Below, in pieces: positions 8,114 to 15,706 of a DNA stretch of 22,401 bases; the first letter of the stretch is position 1; the number at the start of each line of letters is the position of its first letter. The translations under genes and the position numbers were made by a program. The DNA is from CAZBUH01 sp964495095 (GTDB lineage: Bacteria > Bacillota > Clostridia > Oscillospirales > Oscillospiraceae): assembly GCA_964495095.1 (NCBI GenBank), contig CAZBUH010000024.1, forward strand, positions 1-22,401, read 5' to 3'. The notes beneath the pieces were generated by a model. That model did no database searches. It worked only from the letters and a program-made list of their open reading frames with translations, and was not told the DNA's origin.

Positions 8114-10396
8114 TCAGCTTAATTTATATATCATTTTTGCCACTTCGGCTCTGGTGGCGTTGTTCATGGGTCTGAAGCTGCCATCGCTGTATCCGTTCAC
8201 GACGCCCTTTCCCGCCATCTGGCCTACGCCCGATACGGCCCAGGAGGGTATGGCGCTGCTGTCGGTAAAGCTTATATCTCCGCTCTCCCCGCCGAATATG
8301 CGGCCCAGAATCGTGCATATCTCGGCTCTCGTTATATAGCTTTTGGGGTTAAAGACCGCATCGGAGCCTGTGCCGGAGCCCTGTATATATCCCAGGGCGT
8401 ACATGGCCCTAACGTGCTCTGCGGCCCAGCCCGATATGCTTCCCCGGTCTGAAAAGGGCATATTAACGGCGGAATACGCCGCCGTGTCCAGATTCAAAAA
8501 CCTCGACAGCATAACGCAGAATTCCTCTCTCGTTATATTGCTCTCAGGCTTAAAGGAGGTGTCGGTAACGCCCTGTATGACGCCCCTTTCCGCAAGGGCG
8601 CTTATATACTGGCTCGCCCAGTGGCCCGGGGCCACGTCGTAGAATTTTTCGCAGACCGTCACCGGGATCGAGACTGTCCTGCTGCCGAAGGAGACGGTTA
8701 TGCTGCCGGTCCCGGCGGCTCCGGCGGTGAAAACGCCGTTTTCAGTTATAGTCCCCACGCCGCCTGTAACGCCGTAGCTGAAGGCATCCGCCGAGAAATG
8801 GACCTCCTGCCCGTAATAATCGGGAACTGACACGGAAAGGCCCGCCGTTTCTCCCACAATGGCCGTAATGCTGCTCAGCGGTGATGAGGACCCCGTTTTG
8901 CTGACGGTAAAGGAGCTTATATCGTCCAGAACCGTAACAAGGCTCTCGCCCCAGGCCCCCTCCGGGGAGACCGCCGTCACAGTATCCTGACAGGCCGTTT
9001 CCGGGGCAGTATATGTAATACCGTCCATTGCGCCGTATTGAGCGGAATACTCAAGCTCCGAGGGTACCGCGGCAGGATAATATCCGCCGTCAGTGGCTAT
9101 TATGCTTCCAAGGCTCACTGTGGAGCCGGCCAGCACCACCGGGTCGTTTGGAGAAAAATAAAGCTGCTTTGCTATACCGTCCCTTGCGTTTTCCGAAACT
9201 ATAAATATGTACGTGCTGCACAGCCTTGCGCTGCCGCCCGAGGGGCTGTTCACCAGCGATAAGGACTCGCTCCCCGGCATACGGAACACGCAGGAGGTAG
9301 AGCCGCCGCCGTCAAGGTTTATGACAGTTTCGCACTGTCTCGCTATAAGCTCCTCGGCCAGGGCGTTCATCGTAAGCCCTGCGGCAGAGCTCTGGCGGCC
9401 GTCGGCGGCATAGAGCAGCACCGTGCCGTCGCCCCTTATGCCAAGGGCCGTTCTCGGATTTGCCCCGCCCAGGGCCTTGTCCCAGCCGCTCTCGTCGGTC
9501 TTTGCCCCGTCCTTTGCCAGGATATCGCCGCAGCCCGTCACATATTTGGCCTGGGCTATACGCTCATCGGAGCAGGACACTGTGAGAGCCGCCCTGTCCC
9601 CGACGCTGAATTTATCAAGCTCCGCGTAATAGGGGCACTTGTTGTTTGCCGTCAGCAGAAGATACCCCTCCGGTATTTCCGTGGGCGTGCTGCCGGTGAA
9701 AATATTTGTTACCTCAAGCTCTACGGTGCAGCTTGGCGTCACGCTGGAATTATCCCCGTCTGCAATTTTAAACAGCACGTCCTTTCCCATAACCGACGCC
9801 TGGTTGTTTTCATAGTAGTCGGAGCTTAAGAGATAAAGCCTCGAATCCCTGCGCTGCTGGTTGTAATAATGCACAGTCACCTGCTGTCCGGCGTTCTCCG
9901 GGACCGAGCCCCCGCCGTTATTTGTGATCACCATTGAAAATGAGGGATTTTCGGAATAAAAGGCCGAGCCGTCCTCGTTAAAGCCCACCACATTCCTGGA
10001 GTCGCCTACCGTAAGGAGCTTCCCGTCCTCCACCAGCGCCCCGAGTGGGATGCCGGTAGTCGTGGAGAAGAAATCGGCGTTCACGCCTCCCAGCACGTTT
10101 AAGCCCTTATCCGTAAGGGCCTTCGCGGCGGTTGTTATGGTTCTTTTCCCGTAAACCGTCCTGCCGGAGCAGACGACCGCTTTTATGTCCCCGCCGGGGG
10201 AATATTCCATTATGTATCCGGACTGACGCCCGTAAGCGTTATAAGATATGGTGTTTACAAAATTAAGTCTGTTTGATATACTGTAGGATGACGTGTAAGC
10301 CGCGTTCCCGGCCCCCGCAGCGGACGCTGAAGCGGCCAGCAGCCCGGTCAAAACGGCCGCCGCAAGCAGCCTTACACACAGTTTTTTTAATTTCAT
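8114..10396 (-). CDS. Secreted phosphodiester glycosidase (NAGPA-type) with three SLH domains
   Basis: The 760-residue protein starts with a signal peptide (MKLKKLCVRLLAAAVL..., cleavage likely near ASASA-A, 25-28). A NAGPA/DUF2233-like catalytic domain follows (about 98-400), with GGVNADFF (103-110), NPRTALG (313-319) and NLDGGGS (360-366). Then come one or two Ig-like beta domains (about 410-582) and three SLH repeats (584-635, 647-701, 708-758), with TREE, TRAE and TRAE motifs. NAGPA enzymes cleave sugar-1-phosphodiester bonds; SLH repeats bind pyruvylated wall polysaccharide. It is thus predicted to be a wall-bound enzyme outside the membrane. An ATG at 10417 would add seven residues, but GAGG lies at the right distance only for the ATG at 10396. 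It is divergent from the polymer-synthesis block, and the pyruvyltransferase for its anchor is encoded at 15707. Confidence 0.9.
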   Translation of the reverse strand: MKLKKLCVRLLAAAVLTGLLAASASAAGAGNAAYTSSYSISNRLNFVNTISYNAYGRQSGYIMEYSPGGDIKAVVCSGRTVYGKRTITTAAKALTDKGLNVLGGVNADFFSTTTGIPLGALVEDGKLLTVGDSRNVVGFNEDGSAFYSENPSFSMVITNNGGGSVPENAGQQVTVHYYNQQRRDSRLYLLSSDYYENNQASVMGKDVLFKIADGDNSSVTPSCTVELEVTNIFTGSTPTEIPEGYLLLTANNKCPYYAELDKFSVGDRAALTVSCSDERIAQAKYVTGCGDILAKDGAKTDESGWDKALGGANPRTALGIRGDGTVLLYAADGRQSSAAGLTMNALAEELIARQCETVINLDGGGSTSCVFRMPGSESLSLVNSPSGGSARLCSTYIFIVSENARDGIAKQLYFSPNDPVVLAGSTVSLGSIIATDGGYYPAAVPSELEYSAQYGAMDGITYTAPETACQDTVTAVSPEGAWGESLVTVLDDISSFTVSKTGSSSPLSSITAIVGETAGLSVSVPDYYGQEVHFSADAFSYGVTGGVGTITENGVFTAGAAGTGSITVSFGSRTVSIPVTVCEKFYDVAPGHWASQYISALAERGVIQGVTDTSFKPESNITREEFCVMLSRFLNLDTAAYSAVNMPFSDRGSISGWAAEHVRAMYALGYIQGSGTGSDAVFNPKSYITRAEICTILGRIFGGESGDISFTDSSAIPSWAVSGVGQMAGKGVVNGYSDGSFRPMNNATRAEVAKMIYKLS

Positions 10397-10436
10397 TATG
10401 TACCTCGCAATCTCCATGATTTTTACTTACCTGAAT

Positions 10437-10465
10437 ATTTTAACAGACTGCACTTCTAATTTCAA
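10437..10465 (-). promoter_or_regulatory. Sigma-A type promoter of the SLH-pyrKD run
   Basis: On the minus strand a TTGAAA -35 box (10460-10465) and a TAAAAT -10 box (10437-10442) have a 17-base spacer. The start of transcription would be near 10430, giving a leader of about 34 bases. It lies in the 114-base divergent gap (10397-10510), in which I find no equally good promoter pointing toward murJ. Confidence 0.72.
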
Positions 10466-10510
10466 CCTGGCTTGCAGTTAATGCAGTTTTTACCTTTTGA
10501 GGAATTTTCA

Positions 10511-12073
10511 ATGCAGGAAAAAAAGAAAAATACAATAAAAACCGTCGGCCTTATGATGGCCATAACCCTTGTGGGCAAAGTGCTTGGCCTTGTGAGGGAC
10601 ATGCTCCTTGGCCACAACTTCGCCACCGGCGCCGTGAGCACCGCTTTCCTTACAGCAAGCCGCATACCCAGGATATTTTTTGACGCCATTTTCGCCTCGG
10701 CCATATCCTCCAGCTTCATCCCCGTATTCAACGAATATCTGCAAAAGGGCGGGAAAAAAGAAGCCTACAGGCTTTCAAACGCCTTTATAACTGTCATCGT
10801 CCTTTTCACCGTCCTTATATCCGGCCTTGGCATCGCCTTTTCAGATCAGATAACGGCCCTTATGGCCGACGGCTTCGACGCCGAGACGGCGCAGCTCTGC
10901 TCGTCCCTTTTAAAGATACTCTTTCCCACCATAATCTTTACGGGCGTGGCCTTTTCCACCGTCGGCATATTGCAGTCCCTCGGTGAATTCAACATACCGG
11001 CGGCCCTTTCCGTGGCCTCCAACGGCGTGGTTATACTGTATTATGTTTTCCTCTGCGATAAATTCGGGATTTACGGCCTTGCGGCAGCCTTCCTCATAGG
11101 CTGGGCATCCCAGGCGGTTATCCAGATACCGTCCCTTTTGAAAAGGGGGTATATATACCGCCCGTCTCTGCGGCACGAAGGGCTTAAAAAGGTGTTTCTC
11201 CTTATGCTCCCCGTTATGGTGAGCACCTGGATTCAGCCTATAAACCTGGCCGTCTCCACAAAATTCGCCTCCCACATATTCAGCGGCTCAGCGGTGTCGG
11301 CCATCGAGTACGCCAACACCCTGTACACCATGGTCGCGGGAATACTGGTGCTCTCCATAGCCAACGTGGTTTTCCCGGAGCTTTCCCGCCTTACCGGGGA
11401 CGGGGACAGGTCGGAGTTCGGCTCGCTGGTGAGCTCCTCCATGCGCTCAATGCTGTTTCTGCTCATCCCCATGACGGCGGGGCTGATGCTGCTGGCGCGG
11501 CCCATTATCCGGCTTCTCTATGAGTGGGGCCAGTGGGACGCGTTTTCAACCGATATAACCTCCCGCGCCCTTGTATTCCTCTCAACGGGAATGATAGGCT
11601 ACGGCATACAGAATATACTCTCCCGCGTGTTTTACGCCGAGCAGAACGGAAGGATACCTCTTATAACGGGCCTTGTGTCGATTTTGCTGAACGTGGTCCT
11701 CTGCGCCGTCCTCTCGCCTGTTATGGACGTGGCGGGGCTGGCCCTCGCCTCATCCGTATCCTCCACTGTTTCCGCCCTGCTGCTGCTTATACCGGCCGGC
11801 CGGCGCTGCAGCGGAATTATAACGGCAAAATTCTGGCTTGACCTTTTAAAAATGGCCCTCTGCGCCGTTGTGATGTGCGCCGCCGTGTGGGGCGTAAAGC
11901 TCCTCGCCTCCGACATCGCGGGGGACGGCGTCGCGGGCAGGACTATTGCCGTGCTGCTCCCTGCCGTAACCGGCGCCGCGGTATACTTCGCGGCGGCGTT
12001 TATCCTGAGAGTGCCGGAGATGCGCTCCGTAATATCTTCCGCCGCAAAAAAGCTTCGCAAAGGAGGGGATTGA
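10511..12073 (+). CDS. murJ: MurJ/MVF-family lipid-linked oligosaccharide flippase
   Basis: The 520-residue polytopic membrane protein has the MurJ layout of about 14 helices: LGLVRDMLLGHNF in the first helix, IFFDAIFASAISSSFIPVFNEYL in the second repeat region, WIQPINLAVSTKFAS mid-protein, and NILSRVFYAEQNGRIP further on. MurJ flips lipid II; related MVF proteins may flip other lipid-linked glycans. The arginine of VRD is kept, but the acidic residue and the paired arginines that E. coli-type MurJ has in helix 2 (TDAFF, LLRRIFAEGAF) are replaced by STAFL and FFDAIFASAI. The ATG at 10511 has GAGGA at ideal spacing; an upstream TTG at 10472 lacks a site. It is the first gene of the envelope block, 4 bases ahead of the next, so its substrate may be the wall polymer rather than lipid II. 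Confidence 0.88.
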   Translation: MQEKKKNTIKTVGLMMAITLVGKVLGLVRDMLLGHNFATGAVSTAFLTASRIPRIFFDAIFASAISSSFIPVFNEYLQKGGKKEAYRLSNAFITVIVLFTVLISGLGIAFSDQITALMADGFDAETAQLCSSLLKILFPTIIFTGVAFSTVGILQSLGEFNIPAALSVASNGVVILYYVFLCDKFGIYGLAAAFLIGWASQAVIQIPSLLKRGYIYRPSLRHEGLKKVFLLMLPVMVSTWIQPINLAVSTKFASHIFSGSAVSAIEYANTLYTMVAGILVLSIANVVFPELSRLTGDGDRSEFGSLVSSSMRSMLFLLIPMTAGLMLLARPIIRLLYEWGQWDAFSTDITSRALVFLSTGMIGYGIQNILSRVFYAEQNGRIPLITGLVSILLNVVLCAVLSPVMDVAGLALASSVSSTVSALLLLIPAGRRCSGIITAKFWLDLLKMALCAVVMCAAVWGVKLLASDIAGDGVAGRTIAVLLPAVTGAAVYFAAAFILRVPEMRSVISSAAKKLRKGGD

Positions 12074-12077
12074 CTCA

Positions 12078-13544
12078 ATGCAGAACGGATTTTTTGAGGA
12101 CAGCTATTTTGTAAGCGTTTTTAAGCGCAGCCTCATCTGCCATATTTTCGCCTCTGTGGCCGGGTGGTTTTCCCGGCAGTGGAACAGCAGCCCCATAATC
12201 GGCAGAATAACCTCCCAGCGGTGCAGCCCGGAGCTTTCCGACGCCTCGGTATTGGTCAGGCTCTCCCGGTGGATATACAGGCTGTTAAGGCGGTTTTTCG
12301 CCTTTCTGCGCCTCGACAGGATAACCGAGGGCAGTATTTTCAGAAAGCCCTGGCTGTGGTCCGGGCTGGCCCTTTTCGCGGCGCCCATTCTGCCCACTAA
12401 ATACGTAATTGTCCTTGTGCTGGCGGCTTTCTGCACCCTTTTTTTGGATTATGTGTGCGGAGAGGAGCGGAGGCTCCGGTATTTTCCGGCCAACAAGTTC
12501 GTTATAGCTTTCGCGTTTATCTACATGGTTTCGGCCTTTACCTCCCTGTCGGTGTCCTCCAGCCTGTATATAAGCGCCCTGACAGCTTTCTTTACGCTGT
12601 TTTTCATAGTTTTCGCCAGCAGCGTCCAGTCCTACAGGCAATTAAAGACCATCGCCGTTTTCGCCGTTTTCGCCGGGGTGCTGGTGGCCCTCTACGGCTT
12701 TTATCAGTACCTCCAGCCGGGCCAGCGTACAGGCGCCTGGGTGGATTCGGACCTTTTCGATATAAGCTTCCGGGTGTACTCCACACTGGATAACCCCAAC
12801 GTGCTGGGGGAATATTTCCTCCTTGTCATCCCCCTTGCGGTGGCCTTTATGTTCTCTGCCAGGGGCTGGTGCGGCAGGATTTTGTGGCTGGGCTGCACCG
12901 GGATAATGATGCTCTGCCTCATTCTCACCTACTCCCGGGGCTGCTGGATAGGCATCCTCGCGGCGGCGGCCATATTCCTCGTTATGCGGGACAGGCGGTT
13001 TATTATACTGGGCGTCGTGTTTTTGTGCGCCGCGCCGTTCATCCTGCCGGAAAACATACTCCAGCGGATATCCAGCGTTGGCAATATGGCGGACGACTCT
13101 ACCTCCTACCGGGTCTATATTTGGTTCGGCACCATAGCCATGCTGAGAAAATACTGGTTTTCCGGCATAGGCCCCGGAGAGACGGCCTTCAACAAAATTT
13201 ATCCCCTGTACTCCTATAACTCCATCAAGGCCCCCCACGCCCACAACCTGTTCCTGCAGGTGACCTGCGATACGGGCATATGCGGCCTTATAGCCCTTGT
13301 GCTGGCGGTGTTCTCCTGCTTCAGGACATTGGCCTCCGGAGTAAAAAGCACCTCCGACAGGGAGAGCAGGATTTTCCAGACTGCCGGCATCGCCTCAATC
13401 GCCGGCTTTATGGTCCAGAGCATGTTTGACTACACATTCTATAATTACAGGGTAATGCTGATGCTCTGGGCGTTCATGGCCCTCTATATGCTGTTTGGGA
13501 AATTCCGCCGCGACGGAGAAAGCGAGGGGGCGGCCCATGATTAA
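12078..13544 (+). CDS. O-antigen ligase / Wzy-like polysaccharide polymerase
   Basis: The 488-residue integral membrane protein has about ten or more helices. Family hallmarks seen: STLDNPNVLGEYF (a periplasmic-side loop), TYSRGCWIG, and the Wzy_C-type loop with GIGPGETAFN and APHAHNLFLQ, containing the conserved histidine. Members join or transfer lipid-linked glycan chains on the outer face of the membrane. A basic N-terminal extension of about 90 residues precedes the first helix and is presumably cytoplasmic. GGAGGGG lies just ahead of the ATG, only 4 bases after the murJ stop. The next gene starts inside its end. Context suggests polymerisation or ligation of the secondary wall polymer; ligase and polymerase cannot be told apart from sequence alone. 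Confidence 0.85.
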   Translation: MQNGFFEDSYFVSVFKRSLICHIFASVAGWFSRQWNSSPIIGRITSQRCSPELSDASVLVRLSRWIYRLLRRFFAFLRLDRITEGSIFRKPWLWSGLALFAAPILPTKYVIVLVLAAFCTLFLDYVCGEERRLRYFPANKFVIAFAFIYMVSAFTSLSVSSSLYISALTAFFTLFFIVFASSVQSYRQLKTIAVFAVFAGVLVALYGFYQYLQPGQRTGAWVDSDLFDISFRVYSTLDNPNVLGEYFLLVIPLAVAFMFSARGWCGRILWLGCTGIMMLCLILTYSRGCWIGILAAAAIFLVMRDRRFIILGVVFLCAAPFILPENILQRISSVGNMADDSTSYRVYIWFGTIAMLRKYWFSGIGPGETAFNKIYPLYSYNSIKAPHAHNLFLQVTCDTGICGLIALVLAVFSCFRTLASGVKSTSDRESRIFQTAGIASIAGFMVQSMFDYTFYNYRVMLMLWAFMALYMLFGKFRRDGESEGAAHD

Positions 13545-14664
13545 GGTTTTGAATATAATAAGCGACACCAACATAGGCGGTGCGGGAAAATGCCTCCTCA
13601 ATTTCCTGAAATACTATGACCGGGAAAAATTCTCAGTCTCCGTCGCCATGCCGGTGGGCAGTATGCTGAAAGCCCCGGCGGAGGCCCTTGGGGCCGAGGT
13701 TTTTGAGGTGGACGGCATCGGCGATAAATCCATGGACTTCGGGGCCATAAAGGAGCTCCGGGCGCTTATAGAGCGCACCGATCCCGATATTGTCCACACC
13801 CACGGGGCCATGAGCGGCCGCATCGCGGGAAAGCGGGCGGGAAAAAAGGTCGTCTATACCCGGCACTCGGCATTCCCTGTTAAACCTTATTTGAAAAAAG
13901 GCCCCGGCAAATGGCTCAACAAGGCCATAAACGAGCACTACGCCGACAGGATAATCGCCGTAAGCCCCGCCTGCGCCGAAAATCTAACCGACGCCGGCAT
14001 ATCCCCGGAGCTTATCGTCACCATGATGAACGGCGTGGAAGCCGTTTCCCGCTCCTCTTTTCAGGAGCAGGCGGCCCTTAAGGAAAAATACGGCGTCCCT
14101 CCCGGCAGCTTCACCGCCGGCATCCTGGCCAGGCTTGAGGATTACAAGGGCCATATGTACATTCTGGAGGCCGCGGACATACTTAAAAAGCAGGGCAGGA
14201 AATTTACAGTGCTGATTGCGGGAAAGGGCGGCTATGAGGAGGAGCTCAAAAAACGCTGCGCGGAGCTTCAGCTTTCCGACTGCGTAAAATTCCTGGGCTT
14301 TGTAAGCGACGTAGCGCCCCTTCTCTCCATCCTGGACGTACAGCTCAACGCATCCTACGGCACCGAGGCCTGCTCCCTTGCCATTCTGGAGGGCTTCAGC
14401 ATGGGGCTTCCCATTGTGGCCAGCCGCTACGGCGGCAACCCGTGGCTTGTGGAGGACGGGGAAAACGGGCTCCTTTTTGAAAGCCGCAATTCCCGGGATC
14501 TGGCGGAAAAGCTCTCCCGGCTCATGGACTCTCCCGAGCTTACGGAGCATATGCGAGGCCGCTCCCGCGAAATATATCTGAGCAAATATACAGGCGAGAT
14601 TTTTGCAGGGAATATTGAAAACGTATATTTGCAGACCTTGGAGGCAGAAAGCTATGGAAAATAA
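13537..14664 (+). CDS. GT4-family glycosyltransferase
   Basis: The 375-residue cytoplasmic or membrane-associated enzyme has two Rossmann-like halves of the GT-B fold. The N-terminal half carries SDTNIGGAGK (9-18) and IVHTHGAMSGRIAG (85-98). The C-terminal half has GILARLEDYKGH (195-206), IAGKGG (227-232) and a complete EX7E motif, E277 to E285, in TEACSLAILEGFSMG, followed by PIVASRYGGNPWLV. GT4 enzymes transfer a sugar from a nucleotide-sugar with retention. The ATG at 13537 is chosen because GAGGGGG precedes it and the N-terminal beta strand MIKVLNIISD begins there; it overlaps the previous gene by 8 bases. The donor and acceptor are unknown, but the operon points to assembly of the wall polymer. 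Confidence 0.88.
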   Translation: MIKVLNIISDTNIGGAGKCLLNFLKYYDREKFSVSVAMPVGSMLKAPAEALGAEVFEVDGIGDKSMDFGAIKELRALIERTDPDIVHTHGAMSGRIAGKRAGKKVVYTRHSAFPVKPYLKKGPGKWLNKAINEHYADRIIAVSPACAENLTDAGISPELIVTMMNGVEAVSRSSFQEQAALKEKYGVPPGSFTAGILARLEDYKGHMYILEAADILKKQGRKFTVLIAGKGGYEEELKKRCAELQLSDCVKFLGFVSDVAPLLSILDVQLNASYGTEACSLAILEGFSMGLPIVASRYGGNPWLVEDGENGLLFESRNSRDLAEKLSRLMDSPELTEHMRGRSREIYLSKYTGEIFAGNIENVYLQTLEAESYGK

Positions 14665-15139
14665 GAAAAAATTCCGGCTCAATATTTTTGACATTATAAT
14701 CATACTGGCGGTGCTGGCTGCGGCCGCAGCCGTGGTGTACATCTTCCGCCCCTCCGGCGGTGCCGGGATATCCATAGGCGGCAGCTCCGGCAAGGTGCGC
14801 TACACCATCGAAATGACCGGTATGCCCGCAGGCTCCTCCCAGCTTGTAAGCCCGGGGGACGTTATAACGGACAGCACTAAAAATTATGGCATGGGCTCCG
14901 TGGTCTCCGTGGAGGTCGGCCCGTATACAACATATGTACCTGACGTCAGCTCCGGCGTCTCCCGGAAAGCCGAAATTGAGGGCTATGAAAACGTGTACGT
15001 CACGATTGAGGCCGACGCCACCATAACCGACAGCACCATAACCACCACCGGGGGCTATGTGGTCCGGGTCGGCGCAGCCAGCACCGCCGAGGGTCCCGGC
15101 TATGCAGGCACCGGCTACGTCATAGACATAGAACGCTGA
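14654..15139 (+). CDS. DUF4330-family membrane-anchored protein, copy 1
   Basis: The 161-residue protein has a short basic cytoplasmic start, one membrane helix (about 11-31) and an extracytoplasmic beta-rich domain. The domain opens with KVRYTIEMTGMP, then LVSPGDVITD, a short GMGSVVSVEV strand pair, and ENVYVTIEADATI. This matches the DUF4330 pattern; the function is not known to me. The ATG at 14654 overlaps the glycosyltransferase end by 11 bases and has GGAGG nine bases upstream. The next gene is a clear paralogue. Placement inside the polymer block and predicted topology suggest an accessory role on the outer face of the membrane, for example assisting the polymerase/ligase or transfer to the wall; this is inference. 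Confidence 0.8.
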   Translation: MENKKKFRLNIFDIIIILAVLAAAAAVVYIFRPSGGAGISIGGSSGKVRYTIEMTGMPAGSSQLVSPGDVITDSTKNYGMGSVVSVEVGPYTTYVPDVSSGVSRKAEIEGYENVYVTIEADATITDSTITTTGGYVVRVGAASTAEGPGYAGTGYVIDIER

Positions 15140-15149
15140 GGAGGAGAAA

Positions 15150-15620
15150 ATGAAAAAATTCAAATTCAACTGGATAGATGCCCTCGTCTGCGTCCTCATA
15201 GTGGCTCTCGCAGCCGGAGCCGTGTATAAATTCAGCGTCTCCGGCCAGTCGGGCATTGCCTCCGCGGCGGAGCCTATAAGCTACACCATCTATCTTGCCG
15301 GCGCGCGCCAGGGCACAGTGGACGCCATACAGCCCGGGGACACCCTCTACGACAACGACTCCGGGAACGCCATCGGCACCATAGAGTCCGTTGAAGTGAA
15401 GGACGCCTCCGTCGTTATCCCTGACAACACCAGCGGCACGGCGGCAATGGGCACAGTGGAGGAAAAGTACGACCTCTATATCACCGTGTCCGCCTCCGGC
15501 TCCATAAACGGCGGGGCATATTATGTAAACAGCAACTATCAGCTCAACGTTGGCTCACAGCGCAGCCTCTATACAAAATACGCCTCCTTCAGCGCAAAAA
15601 TATATAACATCGAAAAATAG
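15150..15620 (+). CDS. DUF4330-family membrane-anchored protein, copy 2
   Basis: The 156-residue protein has the same layout as its upstream neighbour: basic start, one helix (about 8-27), then an extracytoplasmic domain. Parallel segments are PISYTIYLAG, AIQPGDTLYD, NAIGTIESVEV and YDLYITVSASGSI, so the two genes are probably an old tandem duplication that has diverged strongly. It has a strong ribosome-binding site (GAGGAGGAG) ten bases after the first copy's stop. It is the last gene before an intrinsic terminator. Having two different copies suggests they act as a pair, perhaps as a heteromer, but no function is known. Confidence 0.8.
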   Translation: MKKFKFNWIDALVCVLIVALAAGAVYKFSVSGQSGIASAAEPISYTIYLAGARQGTVDAIQPGDTLYDNDSGNAIGTIESVEVKDASVVIPDNTSGTAAMGTVEEKYDLYITVSASGSINGGAYYVNSNYQLNVGSQRSLYTKYASFSAKIYNIEK

Positions 15621-15623
15621 CGG

Positions 15624-15664
15624 AAAAATGCAAAAGCCGGTCTTTGCCCGGCTTTTGCATTTTT
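15624..15664 (+). terminator. Intrinsic terminator ending the murJ-DUF4330 unit
   Basis: A perfect 17-bp stem (15624-15640 with 15648-15664) with a 7-base loop starts three bases after the second DUF4330 stop. The 3' arm ends in five T residues. The A-rich 5' arm makes it usable in both directions. It separates the DUF4330 pair from the csaB fusion gene, so the latter needs read-through or its own promoter. Confidence 0.88.
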
Positions 15665-15706
15665 GACTGTCGGCAAATGTACGATTTTTTAAGCGAGGCT
15701 TTATCT

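Noticed and set aside
8117..8190. Internal promoter for pyrK in the 3' end of the SLH gene
   Set aside because: A TATATA-like -10 exists, but no -35-like sequence lies at a suitable distance.
10472..10510. Longer murJ start at TTG 10472
   Set aside because: There is no ribosome-binding site before it, whereas GAGGA is well placed for the ATG at 10511.
14716..14731. Perfect 16-base palindrome inside the first DUF4330 gene
   Set aside because: It encodes the alanine-rich part of the membrane helix; GC-rich alanine codons explain it.
15663..15693. TTGACT and TTTAAG as a promoter for the csaB fusion
   Set aside because: The spacer would be 19 bases, the -10 match is weak, and transcription would start only a few bases before the ATG. 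The gene's promoter remains unidentified.
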